A stretch of 64,000 nt of DNA from Planctomycetota bacterium (GTDB lineage Bacteria; Planctomycetota; Planctomycetia; Gemmatales; Gemmataceae): the NCBI GenBank assembly GCA_016872605.1, contig VGZI01000010.1, positions 1 to 64,000 of the forward strand. The letters are read 5' to 3'. Under the pieces are notes generated by a model, which saw nothing but the letters and a program-made list of their open reading frames with translations, was not told the origin of the DNA and did not search any database. Shown here in pieces: positions 24,712 through 32,456 of the stretch. Within the stretch, counting starts at the first letter, position 1; every line of letters begins with the position of its first letter. A program made the position numbers and the translations under genes.

Positions 24712-26015
24712 TGCGGCAGGGCCACAACATGCCCCCGGTATACGCACAGTCACTCGAATTGTTGCAACGCGCCGAACGCGCGATTCCCGCCCAGACGCAG
24801 ACGTTCTCCAAGGGCTGGACCCAATATCCGCGCGGCGCAGCACCGGTTTTCGCCGTCCGGGCCGAGGGAGGGCACCTGTGGGACGCTGATGGCAACGAGT
24901 ACATCGACTGGCCGATGGCGCTGGGGCCGCTGCTGCTCGGCCACAACCACCCGGCGGTGAACCTGGCGGTTCGACGTCAACTCGACGATGGCATTGCGTT
25001 TTCCCTCCCAACGAAAGGCGAGCTCGAGCTCGCAGAGCGCCTGATCGAATGGTTTCCGTACGCCGAGCGCGCTCGGTTCGGCAAGAACGGCTCGGACGCC
25101 ACCTCCGGCGCGGTGCGCGCCGCGCGCGCTGCGACGGGCCGCGACATCGTGCTGTGCTGCGGCTACCACGGCTGGCAGGACTGGTTCATCGGCACCACGA
25201 CACGTAACGCCGGCGTCCCGCGGGCCGTGCGCGAACTGACCATCGCCTTTCCGTACAACGACGCCGACCGGCTGGCGCAACTGCTCGAGCAACACCGCGG
25301 CGCCGTCGCCGCCATTATCATGGAGCCGATGGGCCTGATCGAGCCGAAGTCAGGGTATCTGGAGCAAGTGCGGGCGTTGGCGACCGCGCACGGTGCGATC
25401 CTGATTTTCGATGAATGCTGGACCGGATTTCGCATCCACCGACAAGGCGCCTTCGGAAAATTCGGCGTCGCTCCCGATCTCGCCTGCTTCGGCAAGGCAC
25501 TAGGCAACGGCGTGCCGATTTCAGTGATCGTCGGTCGCGCCGCAGTGATGGAGGTGTTCAACGAGATCTTCTTCTCGTTCACCTTCGGCGGCGACATGCT
25601 GGGGATTGCCGCCGCCGGCGCCGTCCTCGACGTTCTGCAGCGCGAGCCGGTGCTCGAGGACGTCGCCGCCATCGGATCCCAACTGGTTGCCGGGATCCAG
25701 AAGCTGATTACGACCCACGAACTTGGCGATCATATCTCGGTAGCGGGCTATTCGGCGCGGCACTTCATCCTTTTCCGCAATGACGGCGCCGACGGCCTGC
25801 TGCTCAAGAGCGTTTTTCAGCAGGAAGCGCTCCGGGGCGGCATCTTGGCTGCAGGTTGGCACGCGCCGTCGTGGGCGCATAACGGTGACGACGTCGATCG
25901 GACGCTCGCGGTATACGACCAAGTGTTTAGCCGCCTCCGCAGCTGGATCAGCCAGGGTCGCCTGGCGGACGCCCTTAAGGGTGATCGCGTCCTGCCGGTG
26001 TTTCGGGCCCCCTAG
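24708..26015 (+). CDS. class III aminotransferase (glutamate-1-semialdehyde aminotransferase-like)
   Basis: A 435-residue PLP enzyme starting at ATG 24708. It has GKNGSDATSGAVRAARAATG for phosphate binding, ILIFDECWTGFR with the cofactor aspartate, and Schiff-base lysine K263 in CFGKALGNGVP. The N-terminal segment around FSKGWTQYPRGAAP matches the GSA-aminotransferase-like proteins often found beside NeuB genes in flagellin and O-antigen nonulosonate clusters. It probably transaminates a chain aldehyde or ketone of the nonulosonate or its precursor. A haem-biosynthetic role is unlikely here. Confidence 0.85.
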   Translation: MMRQGHNMPPVYAQSLELLQRAERAIPAQTQTFSKGWTQYPRGAAPVFAVRAEGGHLWDADGNEYIDWPMALGPLLLGHNHPAVNLAVRRQLDDGIAFSLPTKGELELAERLIEWFPYAERARFGKNGSDATSGAVRAARAATGRDIVLCCGYHGWQDWFIGTTTRNAGVPRAVRELTIAFPYNDADRLAQLLEQHRGAVAAIIMEPMGLIEPKSGYLEQVRALATAHGAILIFDECWTGFRIHRQGAFGKFGVAPDLACFGKALGNGVPISVIVGRAAVMEVFNEIFFSFTFGGDMLGIAAAGAVLDVLQREPVLEDVAAIGSQLVAGIQKLITTHELGDHISVAGYSARHFILFRNDGADGLLLKSVFQQEALRGGILAAGWHAPSWAHNGDDVDRTLAVYDQVFSRLRSWISQGRLADALKGDRVLPVFRAP

Positions 26016-26049
26016 GGAGGCCAGCAACCGCGATGCACGGGTGGTACCA

Positions 26050-27318
26050 ATGAAGCTCCGCTACATCTATTCGGCGTGCGTCACTATCGAGACGCCAACC
26101 GTGCGCATTCTCTGCGATCCGTGGTTTACGCCCGGTGCCGATGGTGGCTCGTGGCTGCAATATCCGCCGCTCGGCCACCCGGCCGTCGATGTCATCGGCC
26201 CCACCGACCTTATTTATATCTCGCACATCCACTCAGACCACTACGATCCGCTGTTCCTGCGCACCTATCTGCAACGGTATCCGAAGGCTCAAGTCGTGGT
26301 GGGCGAAAGCAAGTTAAAGCTGCTCGAGAAGCGAATGCACCTGGACGGGTTCACTCCGCAGGTTGTCGGCTCCGATAACTACGGCGGGACTAAGTTGGCG
26401 ATTTTTCCTAATCGCAGCAGTCCGCTCGATCACGACACTGCGTTGATCGTCACGCATGGCGAGCAAGCAATCGTCAACATGAACGACAACCACATCGACG
26501 AAGCGCAGATTAAGGCGATACGGGCGGCATGCCCCACGGGGCGCCCAGACCTCGCACTCCTGCCCTACTGCGGCGCCGGTCCTTACCCACAGACATACCG
26601 TTTCGACGACGACGCCCAGCGCGATGCGGCCGCGGCGCGCAAGCAAGCCCAGTTCCTCGGCTACTACCAGCGCTACGTCGAGTTGTTGAATCCGGTGCGC
26701 GCCATGCCGTTCGCCGGCACCTACGTTCTCGGCGGACCGCTTGCCCGCCTCAACCGATATCGTGGCATGCCCGATGCGACCGCTGTGTTGTCGCTGAACG
26801 GCTGCGGCGAGCGATCGATCGTTCTCGCCGATGGCGGCGATGCGGTGTACGACCTGGACACCATGACCGCGAATCGTCTCCGAACCCAGCCCTACGACAA
26901 CAAGGCGATCGCTGCCTATCTTCAGTCCATCCCGTTCAACGGCTACGACTACGAACGCGAGTTCCGGCCGATCGGCAATCGGCCGATCCCCATCGTGCCA
27001 ATGGTCGATGCCGCCCAGCGTCGGGCCCGCTCCGTCCGACCATCGTCCGAGCCATGGTGGATCTGCCTCAAACCGTCGACCTCGACGGACTTCATCGTGA
27101 TCAACAGCAAGGACGATGTCCCGCTGCGCATTACCAATTCGGTGACCGACCTAGAACCGCGCTGGGAGATTCACATCGATGACCGGCTGCTGTTTCTGAC
27201 CCTTACTCGCTACTATCACTGGGAAGAGGTCGAGGGCGGGTCGTTGTTCGCGTCGGTGCGTCGGCCCGATGTCTACCGCAAGGACGTCGAAGACTTCCTG
27301 TATTTCCTCAGCATCTAG
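26050..27318 (+). CDS. metallo-beta-lactamase-fold hydrolase, CMAH-like
   Basis: A 422-residue protein starting at ATG 26050. The N-terminal MBL domain has ILCDPWFTPG then the metal site ISHIHSDHYDP (H59, H61, D63, H64), with a later VNMNDNHID that resembles the corresponding region of CMP-N-acetylneuraminate hydroxylase and related UlaG-like proteins. It has no N-terminal Rieske cluster. The C-terminal 150 residues match nothing I recognise. It follows the aminotransferase by 34 nt in the NeuB operon, so it may act on a CMP-nonulosonate or precursor. Enzymatic reaction unknown. Confidence 0.7.
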   Translation: MKLRYIYSACVTIETPTVRILCDPWFTPGADGGSWLQYPPLGHPAVDVIGPTDLIYISHIHSDHYDPLFLRTYLQRYPKAQVVVGESKLKLLEKRMHLDGFTPQVVGSDNYGGTKLAIFPNRSSPLDHDTALIVTHGEQAIVNMNDNHIDEAQIKAIRAACPTGRPDLALLPYCGAGPYPQTYRFDDDAQRDAAAARKQAQFLGYYQRYVELLNPVRAMPFAGTYVLGGPLARLNRYRGMPDATAVLSLNGCGERSIVLADGGDAVYDLDTMTANRLRTQPYDNKAIAAYLQSIPFNGYDYEREFRPIGNRPIPIVPMVDAAQRRARSVRPSSEPWWICLKPSTSTDFIVINSKDDVPLRITNSVTDLEPRWEIHIDDRLLFLTLTRYYHWEEVEGGSLFASVRRPDVYRKDVEDFLYFLSI

Positions 27319-27333
27319 CGTCGATCTGCCGTT

Positions 27334-28125
27334 GTGCCCGAGGCAGTCCGAGTTTTGGCCAACGAGTGGCGTCAGTGCGGTGTCAAGCAAGGCGACGTGC
27401 TGCTTCTGCACAGCGCAGTCTCCCGAACGCTCCGGCGCCTGGTCCGATACGGCCGGAAGCCGGATGTCAACGACATCTTGGCCTCGTTTATGGCGGCTCT
27501 CGGGGACTCGGGAACCCTGCTATTACCCTTGTTCAATTTCGATTTTTCGGCCGGGGTGCCGTTCGATATCCGCACCACTCCCTCCAAGATGGGAGCGTTG
27601 ACCGAGGCTGGCCGGTTGCACGCTGACGCGGTTCGCACCGGCCATCCGATCTACTCCTTCGCCGCCATCGGCGCGCACGCCGATCAGTTCCGGGGCGTCA
27701 CCAACTACAGTGGGTACGGCGCGGATTCGCCGTTCGGTATCTTGCACCGACTGGGCGGAAGCATCGCGATCCTCGACCTCAGCGAGCAGGAGAGCATGAC
27801 CTTCTACCACTACGTCGAGGAAGCCTTGGACGTGCCTTACCGCTACCACAAGGCGTTCGAGGGCGACTACACCGACGACCAGGGTTGTACCAGCCGTCGT
27901 GCCTTTGGGCTGTTTGTCCGCGATCTCGACCGGGGTATCGAAACTGCAGTCGACCCGATGGGCGAGCGCTTGTGGGAAATGGGCCTGTATACCGGCTGCC
28001 GCCACGGCCAAGGAGCGGGCTTGCGCGTGATCGAGGCGAACGCCGTTTATGATGCTACCGCCGGCGTCATTCGCGCCGGGCAGGCGCACGGATTGCTGTA
28101 TACCACTGAACCCCAATCGAGCTGA
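27334..28125 (+). CDS. AAC(3)-family N-acetyltransferase
   Basis: A 263-residue protein starting at GTG 27334. It has LLLHSAVSRTL, GTLLLPLFNFDF, SKMGALTEAGRLHADA and HPIYSFAAIGAHA, the characteristic blocks of aminoglycoside 3-N-acetyltransferase-like enzymes. Several members act in surface-glycan clusters as sugar N-acyltransferases, and the genomic context argues for that over antibiotic resistance. It probably acylates an amino group of the nonulosonate or its precursor. Family firm; acceptor inferred. Confidence 0.82.
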   Translation: MPEAVRVLANEWRQCGVKQGDVLLLHSAVSRTLRRLVRYGRKPDVNDILASFMAALGDSGTLLLPLFNFDFSAGVPFDIRTTPSKMGALTEAGRLHADAVRTGHPIYSFAAIGAHADQFRGVTNYSGYGADSPFGILHRLGGSIAILDLSEQESMTFYHYVEEALDVPYRYHKAFEGDYTDDQGCTSRRAFGLFVRDLDRGIETAVDPMGERLWEMGLYTGCRHGQGAGLRVIEANAVYDATAGVIRAGQAHGLLYTTEPQSS

Positions 28126-28131
28126 TATCCG

Positions 28132-28854
28132 ATGTCCGCAAAATTCCAACGACTCGACCAACGCTACTTCGACGCCCGAAAGGAGCTCTCGAAACGTGTA
28201 GGCACGCGTGAATTGTGGTCGTTGATCGACCAGTGGCCGCTTTATTGCGGCATCGCCAACCTCGGCCGCTATCTGGCCGTCTCCGATATCCTGCGACAGA
28301 CGCTCGAAGTACCCGGCGACGTAGTTGAGTTCGGCTCCTGGCGTGGGGCCAACCTGATGCTGTTGGCCAAGCTGCTTCGCATCTTCGATCCGCACGGCTG
28401 CAAGAGAGTGCATTGCTTCGATAGCTTCAAGGGCCTCACCGAATTCGCACCCGAAGACGGGCAAGCAACGCAGTTTAGCGGCCTATACAAAGGTGCCCTC
28501 GATGAACTCAAAGCGGTGATCGAGCTCTATGAGCTGCAGGACGAGATCGAAATCCATCAGGGCGTGATCGAGAGCTCGCTGCCGCCGTTCATCGAGGCGC
28601 AGAAGGAGGCCTCGTTCTCCTTCATCTATTGCGATACCGACCTCTACAAATCGACGAAGCTGATCCTGGAGCTGCTGCATCCCCGGTTGAGCAAGCACGG
28701 CGTCTTCGTCTTCGACGAGTGGAACTACAAGGACTATCCAGGTGAAACCGTCGCCGCAAAGGAGTTCCTGGAGACCTACGGCGACAAGTACGAAGTGATG
28801 CACGTGCGCCATGCGCGGCAGCCGACGATGTATCTGCGCAAGCTTAGTTATTGA
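28132..28854 (+). CDS. TylF/MycF-family O-methyltransferase
   Basis: A 240-residue protein starting at ATG 28132. VVEFGSWRGANLMLLAKLL is the SAM motif, VHCFDSFKGL follows, and IYCDTDLYKSTK with VFDEWNYKDYPGE gives the metal-binding acidic residues of macrocin-type sugar O-methyltransferases. It probably O-methylates a sugar of the cluster's glycan. Its TGA overlaps the next ATG. Confidence 0.85.
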   Translation: MSAKFQRLDQRYFDARKELSKRVGTRELWSLIDQWPLYCGIANLGRYLAVSDILRQTLEVPGDVVEFGSWRGANLMLLAKLLRIFDPHGCKRVHCFDSFKGLTEFAPEDGQATQFSGLYKGALDELKAVIELYELQDEIEIHQGVIESSLPPFIEAQKEASFSFIYCDTDLYKSTKLILELLHPRLSKHGVFVFDEWNYKDYPGETVAAKEFLETYGDKYEVMHVRHARQPTMYLRKLSY

Positions 28855-30185
28855 TGATGCATCGGGGTGAGATGATAGCCGCGAGCAGCGATGCCAATTC
28901 GCGCATGCACGACCTGCTGTCGCGCCTGTGGCCGTTGCACCGGACGTTGAACTGCGACGACATGGATCGCGCCCTCGACATGTGCGGGGGTTATCTGTCC
29001 GATCCGCGCTGGACCATTCACCGGTATCCGGTCGGGGCCGACGTTTACACTTGGTACATTCCCGAGCGCTACAAGGTGAAGGAGGCTTGGCTCGAGATCG
29101 GCGGCGAGCGCATCGCCGACTTCGCCTCGAACCCGCTCCATTTGTTGTCGTATTCGCTGCCGCAGCGGATCTCCGGGCGGCTCGGCGATATTCGCAGCCA
29201 CCTGTGGACCAGCAAGTCCCGGCCAAACGCCATCCCCTGGGAGTTCAAGTACTACGAGCGCTCCTGGGGTTTTTGCTTGCGGCACGCCGACCTGGATCGT
29301 TTCGACGACTCGGCGCCGGTGCGCGGCGTCATCGACGTCGAGTTCGGCCGCGAAGATTTCCGCCTGGGTGAGATCTACCTGCCGGGCGAGACCGACCAGG
29401 ATGTCCTGTTCCTGACCAACATCTGCCATCCCCGGCAAGTCAATGACTCGATCGCCGGGCTCGTGGTCGGCCTTGAGATGTGCCGTGCGCTATCCGCCCA
29501 GTCGCGTCGCCGCTACGGTTTCCGCTTGCTAGTGGTGCCCGAGACCATCGGCACGATTGCGTGGTTTGCGCACAACGAGGCGCTTGCCGCGCGCATCAAA
29601 TTTGCGTGGTTTTGTGAAATGGTCGGGCATGACCAGCCGTTCCATCTGCAGCACTCCCGCCAGGCGGATGCACTGATCGACCGTGCGTTCGTGACATTGT
29701 TGCCGGATTTTCGGCGGCATGGCACCGAGCGGCGCGGCGCTTTCCGCGAGGTGGTCGCCAGTGACGAGATGGTGACAAACGGGCCCGGGTTCGACATCCC
29801 AACCCCCTCGCTGACCCGCTGGCCGTACGACGAGTACCACACCAGCGACGACAATCCTGCCATCATACGGCCGGAGAACCTCGGCGAGACGCTCGCGTTC
29901 TTCCTCGCCCTTTGGCGGAATCTCGAAGACAACTACTATCCGCGCCGTACCTTCAAAGGGCCCGTCATGCTGTCGAGGTTCAGCCTTTGGGTCGACTGGC
30001 GCGAGGATCGGGCGCTCAATCTAGCGACCGAGAAGATCATGCAAAGCCTGGAAGGCGATCGCTCGGTGATCGACATCGCCTTCGATCTGAAACTGCCGCT
30101 GCAGACCATCCGGCGTTATCTCGATCGCTTCCACGAGGCGGGACTCATCGAGAAGTCGTCAACACCATGGCCCGCTACGCGCTAG
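28854..30185 (+). CDS. DUF4910 aminopeptidase-like protein with C-terminal winged helix
   Basis: A 443-residue protein. ATG 28854 overlaps the upstream stop (TGATG), with other ATGs nearby at 28857 and 28872. M28-like metal ligands are visible: NICHPRQVNDSIAG (H and D), VVPETIGT (E) and DEYHTSDDN (H). The last 60 residues form a winged-helix-like segment (SVIDIAFDLKLPLQTIRRYLDR). The family recurs in polysaccharide and nonulosonate clusters, but its substrate is not established to my knowledge. It could deacylate or hydrolyse an amide of a glycan intermediate. Confidence 0.75.
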   Translation: MMHRGEMIAASSDANSRMHDLLSRLWPLHRTLNCDDMDRALDMCGGYLSDPRWTIHRYPVGADVYTWYIPERYKVKEAWLEIGGERIADFASNPLHLLSYSLPQRISGRLGDIRSHLWTSKSRPNAIPWEFKYYERSWGFCLRHADLDRFDDSAPVRGVIDVEFGREDFRLGEIYLPGETDQDVLFLTNICHPRQVNDSIAGLVVGLEMCRALSAQSRRRYGFRLLVVPETIGTIAWFAHNEALAARIKFAWFCEMVGHDQPFHLQHSRQADALIDRAFVTLLPDFRRHGTERRGAFREVVASDEMVTNGPGFDIPTPSLTRWPYDEYHTSDDNPAIIRPENLGETLAFFLALWRNLEDNYYPRRTFKGPVMLSRFSLWVDWREDRALNLATEKIMQSLEGDRSVIDIAFDLKLPLQTIRRYLDRFHEAGLIEKSSTPWPATR

Positions 30186-30201
30186 CGTTTTCGGACCCAC
30201 C

Positions 30202-31653
30202 ATGTTTGCCGCTTCGCCTTTCCTAGGCTCCATCGTCGACGCCCAGAGCGGACGCGAGTGGAGCGCCCAGGCGCTTCGTTCGGCCGTGGCCGCGCGGACG
30301 GCGGCGTTGGTCAACGCCGGTCTCGGGCGCGACGCGCGGCTTGCCCTCTACCATGGCGGAAGTGCCGCGTTTTTTGCCGACCTCTTCGCCGTATGGGAGA
30401 TCGGCGCCTGCGCGGTGTGCCTGAATCCCGGTTTGACACCGGAGGAACTCGCCAATGTGAGCGCATTTATCGAACCGGCGGCGATCCTTGTTGGCTCCAA
30501 CTCGGCAATGGGACTCCCCCCAGGCACACGCAGCTTCTGCCTTGCAGAAGAGAGAGGCGGGCCCCGTCGCACCGCGGGCAGCCAAGGCGCTCGGCTCGAC
30601 GATCCGGCGCTGATGCTGCTCACCTCGGGCACCACCGGCACACCTAAGCTTGTGGTGCACAGCTTCCGTTCGATCCTTTCCCGCGTCGCCCTCAACGCAT
30701 TGTTTATCGGCCGCGCTGATCTGGCACGGACGCTGTGCGTCCTACCCACCCATTTCGGGCACGGGCTCATCGGCAACTGCCTGACGCCGCTGCTGGCCGG
30801 ACAGACCCTGGTGCTGGCCGGCGGCGATGGGTTGAGCGCAGCCCGTGACGTATCGCGCTTGATCGACCAGTACGCGGTGACGTTCTTGAGTTCGGTTCCT
30901 GCCTTTTGGAAGCTCGCGACGCGGATAGCCGGGTCCCCTACGGCGGGAACGCTCAAGCGGGTACATATGGGTTCGGCCCCGCTTTCGAGTGATCTCTGGC
31001 ACCAGGTGATCGAGTGGAGCAGAACCCGCAACGTCGTCAACATGTACGGAATCACCGAAACCGCGAACTGGGTGGCAGGCGCTTCCGCACTCGACCGCGA
31101 GCCGCAGGATGGCGCCATCGGTACCCCATGGGGCGGGTGGACGGCGGTCCGCCGTGAGGATGGCACCATCGCGGCCCATGGCGACGGCGAGTTGGTCGTG
31201 CAGGGTCCAAGCGTGATGAGCGGTTACTTCCGCCGGGCGGATTTGACCGAGGCCGTGCTCGCGGACGGATGGTACCGGACCGGCGACAGCGGCCACATCG
31301 ACGAGAGTGGATACGCCTATCTTACTGGCAGGCGAAAATTCGAGATCAACCGTGCCGGCATCAAGGTGCAACCTGAAGACATCGACCTTCTGATCGAACG
31401 GCATGATTCGGTGCGCGAGGCATGTGCCTTCGGGATGCCCGACAAAGTGGCCGGCGAAACCGTCGCGGTCGCCGTGTGTCCGAACGAGAGGGCGACATTC
31501 GACATCGAGACGCTGAAAAAATGGTGCAGCGAGCGCCTTACACGCGAAAAATTGCCGGCACGCTGGTTCGTCGTCGACGAGATCCCGAAGACGGACCGCG
31601 GCAAGATCAACCGCGACGTCGTCGCCCGGCACTGCCTCTCGCTCCCCAACTAG
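30202..31653 (+). CDS. AMP-dependent acyl/aminoacyl ligase
   Basis: A 483-residue adenylate-forming enzyme starting at ATG 30202. It has the P-loop-like core LLTSGTTGTPK near 139, MYGITETANWV near 281, GWYRTGDSGHID and the C-terminal hinge with PKTDRGKINR containing the adenylation lysine. With the acyl carrier protein and the GNAT encoded just downstream, it probably activates a carboxylic acid and loads it on the carrier for transfer to an amino sugar. The acid is unknown. Confidence 0.87.
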   Translation: MFAASPFLGSIVDAQSGREWSAQALRSAVAARTAALVNAGLGRDARLALYHGGSAAFFADLFAVWEIGACAVCLNPGLTPEELANVSAFIEPAAILVGSNSAMGLPPGTRSFCLAEERGGPRRTAGSQGARLDDPALMLLTSGTTGTPKLVVHSFRSILSRVALNALFIGRADLARTLCVLPTHFGHGLIGNCLTPLLAGQTLVLAGGDGLSAARDVSRLIDQYAVTFLSSVPAFWKLATRIAGSPTAGTLKRVHMGSAPLSSDLWHQVIEWSRTRNVVNMYGITETANWVAGASALDREPQDGAIGTPWGGWTAVRREDGTIAAHGDGELVVQGPSVMSGYFRRADLTEAVLADGWYRTGDSGHIDESGYAYLTGRRKFEINRAGIKVQPEDIDLLIERHDSVREACAFGMPDKVAGETVAVAVCPNERATFDIETLKKWCSERLTREKLPARWFVVDEIPKTDRGKINRDVVARHCLSLPN

Positions 31654-31660
31654 CTCTTCC

Positions 31661-32230
31661 GTGGGCGCCCACGTTCCCGGCACACCGGTCCGGCTCGAAA
31701 CCGACCGCTTCATCATCCGCTCGATGACGACCGACGATGTCGGCGAACACTATCTCGCGTGGTTGCACGATCCCGAGGTCACCCGTTTTCTGCAGGTCGG
31801 GATCGATCCGCCCGATCTCGCGCAATTGCGCGACTACGTCGCCGGCCACGACAATCGCACCAGTTACTTGCTGGGCATCTTCACCCGATCCGGGCAGCAC
31901 ATCGGCAACCAGCGGGCCCGGATCATGCCGCATCATCGCGTCGCCAACTTGAGCGTCATGATCGGCGAAAAGGAGTACTGGGGCCGGCAGGTCGTACTCG
32001 AATGCCGGGCACGCGTGCTCGACTTTTTGCTGCGCGATCTCGATCTGCACAAGGTGCAGGGCGGTTGCACATCGGACAACCGCGCGGCGATCTTCAACTA
32101 CAAACGACAAGGCTGGCGCGAGGACGGCATTCACCGGGAGCAGTATGTGAGCGCGGGCAACAGGGTCGATCTGATCTACTTCGCTATGTTCCGGCGCGAC
32201 TGGACCGCGAGGAGCGACGGTGCGCGCTGA
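31661..32230 (+). CDS. GNAT acyltransferase (RimJ/RimL type)
   Basis: A 189-residue protein starting at GTG 31661, 7 nt after the ligase stop. It has RLETDRFIIRSMTTDD at the N-terminus, LSVMIGEKEYWGRQVVLE as the CoA or pantetheine binding segment, and GCTSDNRAAIFNYKRQGW. It lies between the AMP-ligase and the acyl carrier protein genes, so it may use an acyl-ACP donor instead of acetyl-CoA, to N-acylate the nonulosonate precursor (PseH or LegH position). Its last 11 bases overlap the ACP gene. Confidence 0.77.
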   Translation: MGAHVPGTPVRLETDRFIIRSMTTDDVGEHYLAWLHDPEVTRFLQVGIDPPDLAQLRDYVAGHDNRTSYLLGIFTRSGQHIGNQRARIMPHHRVANLSVMIGEKEYWGRQVVLECRARVLDFLLRDLDLHKVQGGCTSDNRAAIFNYKRQGWREDGIHREQYVSAGNRVDLIYFAMFRRDWTARSDGAR

Positions 32231-32456
32231 AGAGATTCTGGCGAGCGCTTTGGCGGTGCCGATCGAATCGGTACCGGGTGACGCGTCGATTGCCACGTTC
32301 GAACCATGGGATAGCCTCGGCCACGTCGCGGTGATCGAGACACTTGAAGCTGCGATCGGCCGTAAACTCGACGCCAATGAGGTGTTGACGATCGTCGACG
32401 TGGCGACAATTCGCTCCGCCCTCGAGCGAGGCAGCTCGGCGAAAGCGGTACGATGA
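32220..32456 (+). CDS. acyl carrier protein
   Basis: A 78-residue acidic helical protein starting at GTG 32220. EPWDSLGHVAVIE contains the phosphopantetheine-attachment serine S32 in the classic DSL context. It is separate from fatty-acid synthesis genes and is flanked by an AMP-ligase, a GNAT and a GT-B-like protein, so it is a dedicated carrier for glycan acylation. It overlaps both neighbours. Confidence 0.88.
   Translation: MRAEEILASALAVPIESVPGDASIATFEPWDSLGHVAVIETLEAAIGRKLDANEVLTIVDVATIRSALERGSSAKAVR

Noticed and set aside
24708-26015. Haem pathway glutamate-1-semialdehyde aminomutase (HemL)
   Set aside because: The family resemblance is real, but the N-terminal region and the neighbours NeuB, GT2 and an MBL protein point to a sugar-pathway class III aminotransferase.
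27334-28125. Aminoglycoside resistance gene
   Set aside because: The AAC(3) fold is present, but the gene is embedded in a sugar operon and such homologues often act as sugar N-acyltransferases. No mobile element is nearby.
27523-28464. Long minus-strand frame across the AAC(3) and TylF genes
   Set aside because: It is antisense to two genes with recognisable catalytic motifs and has no features of its own.
30742-31716. Long minus-strand frame across the AMP-ligase gene
   Set aside because: Shadow of the ligase gene; low-complexity composition and no motifs.
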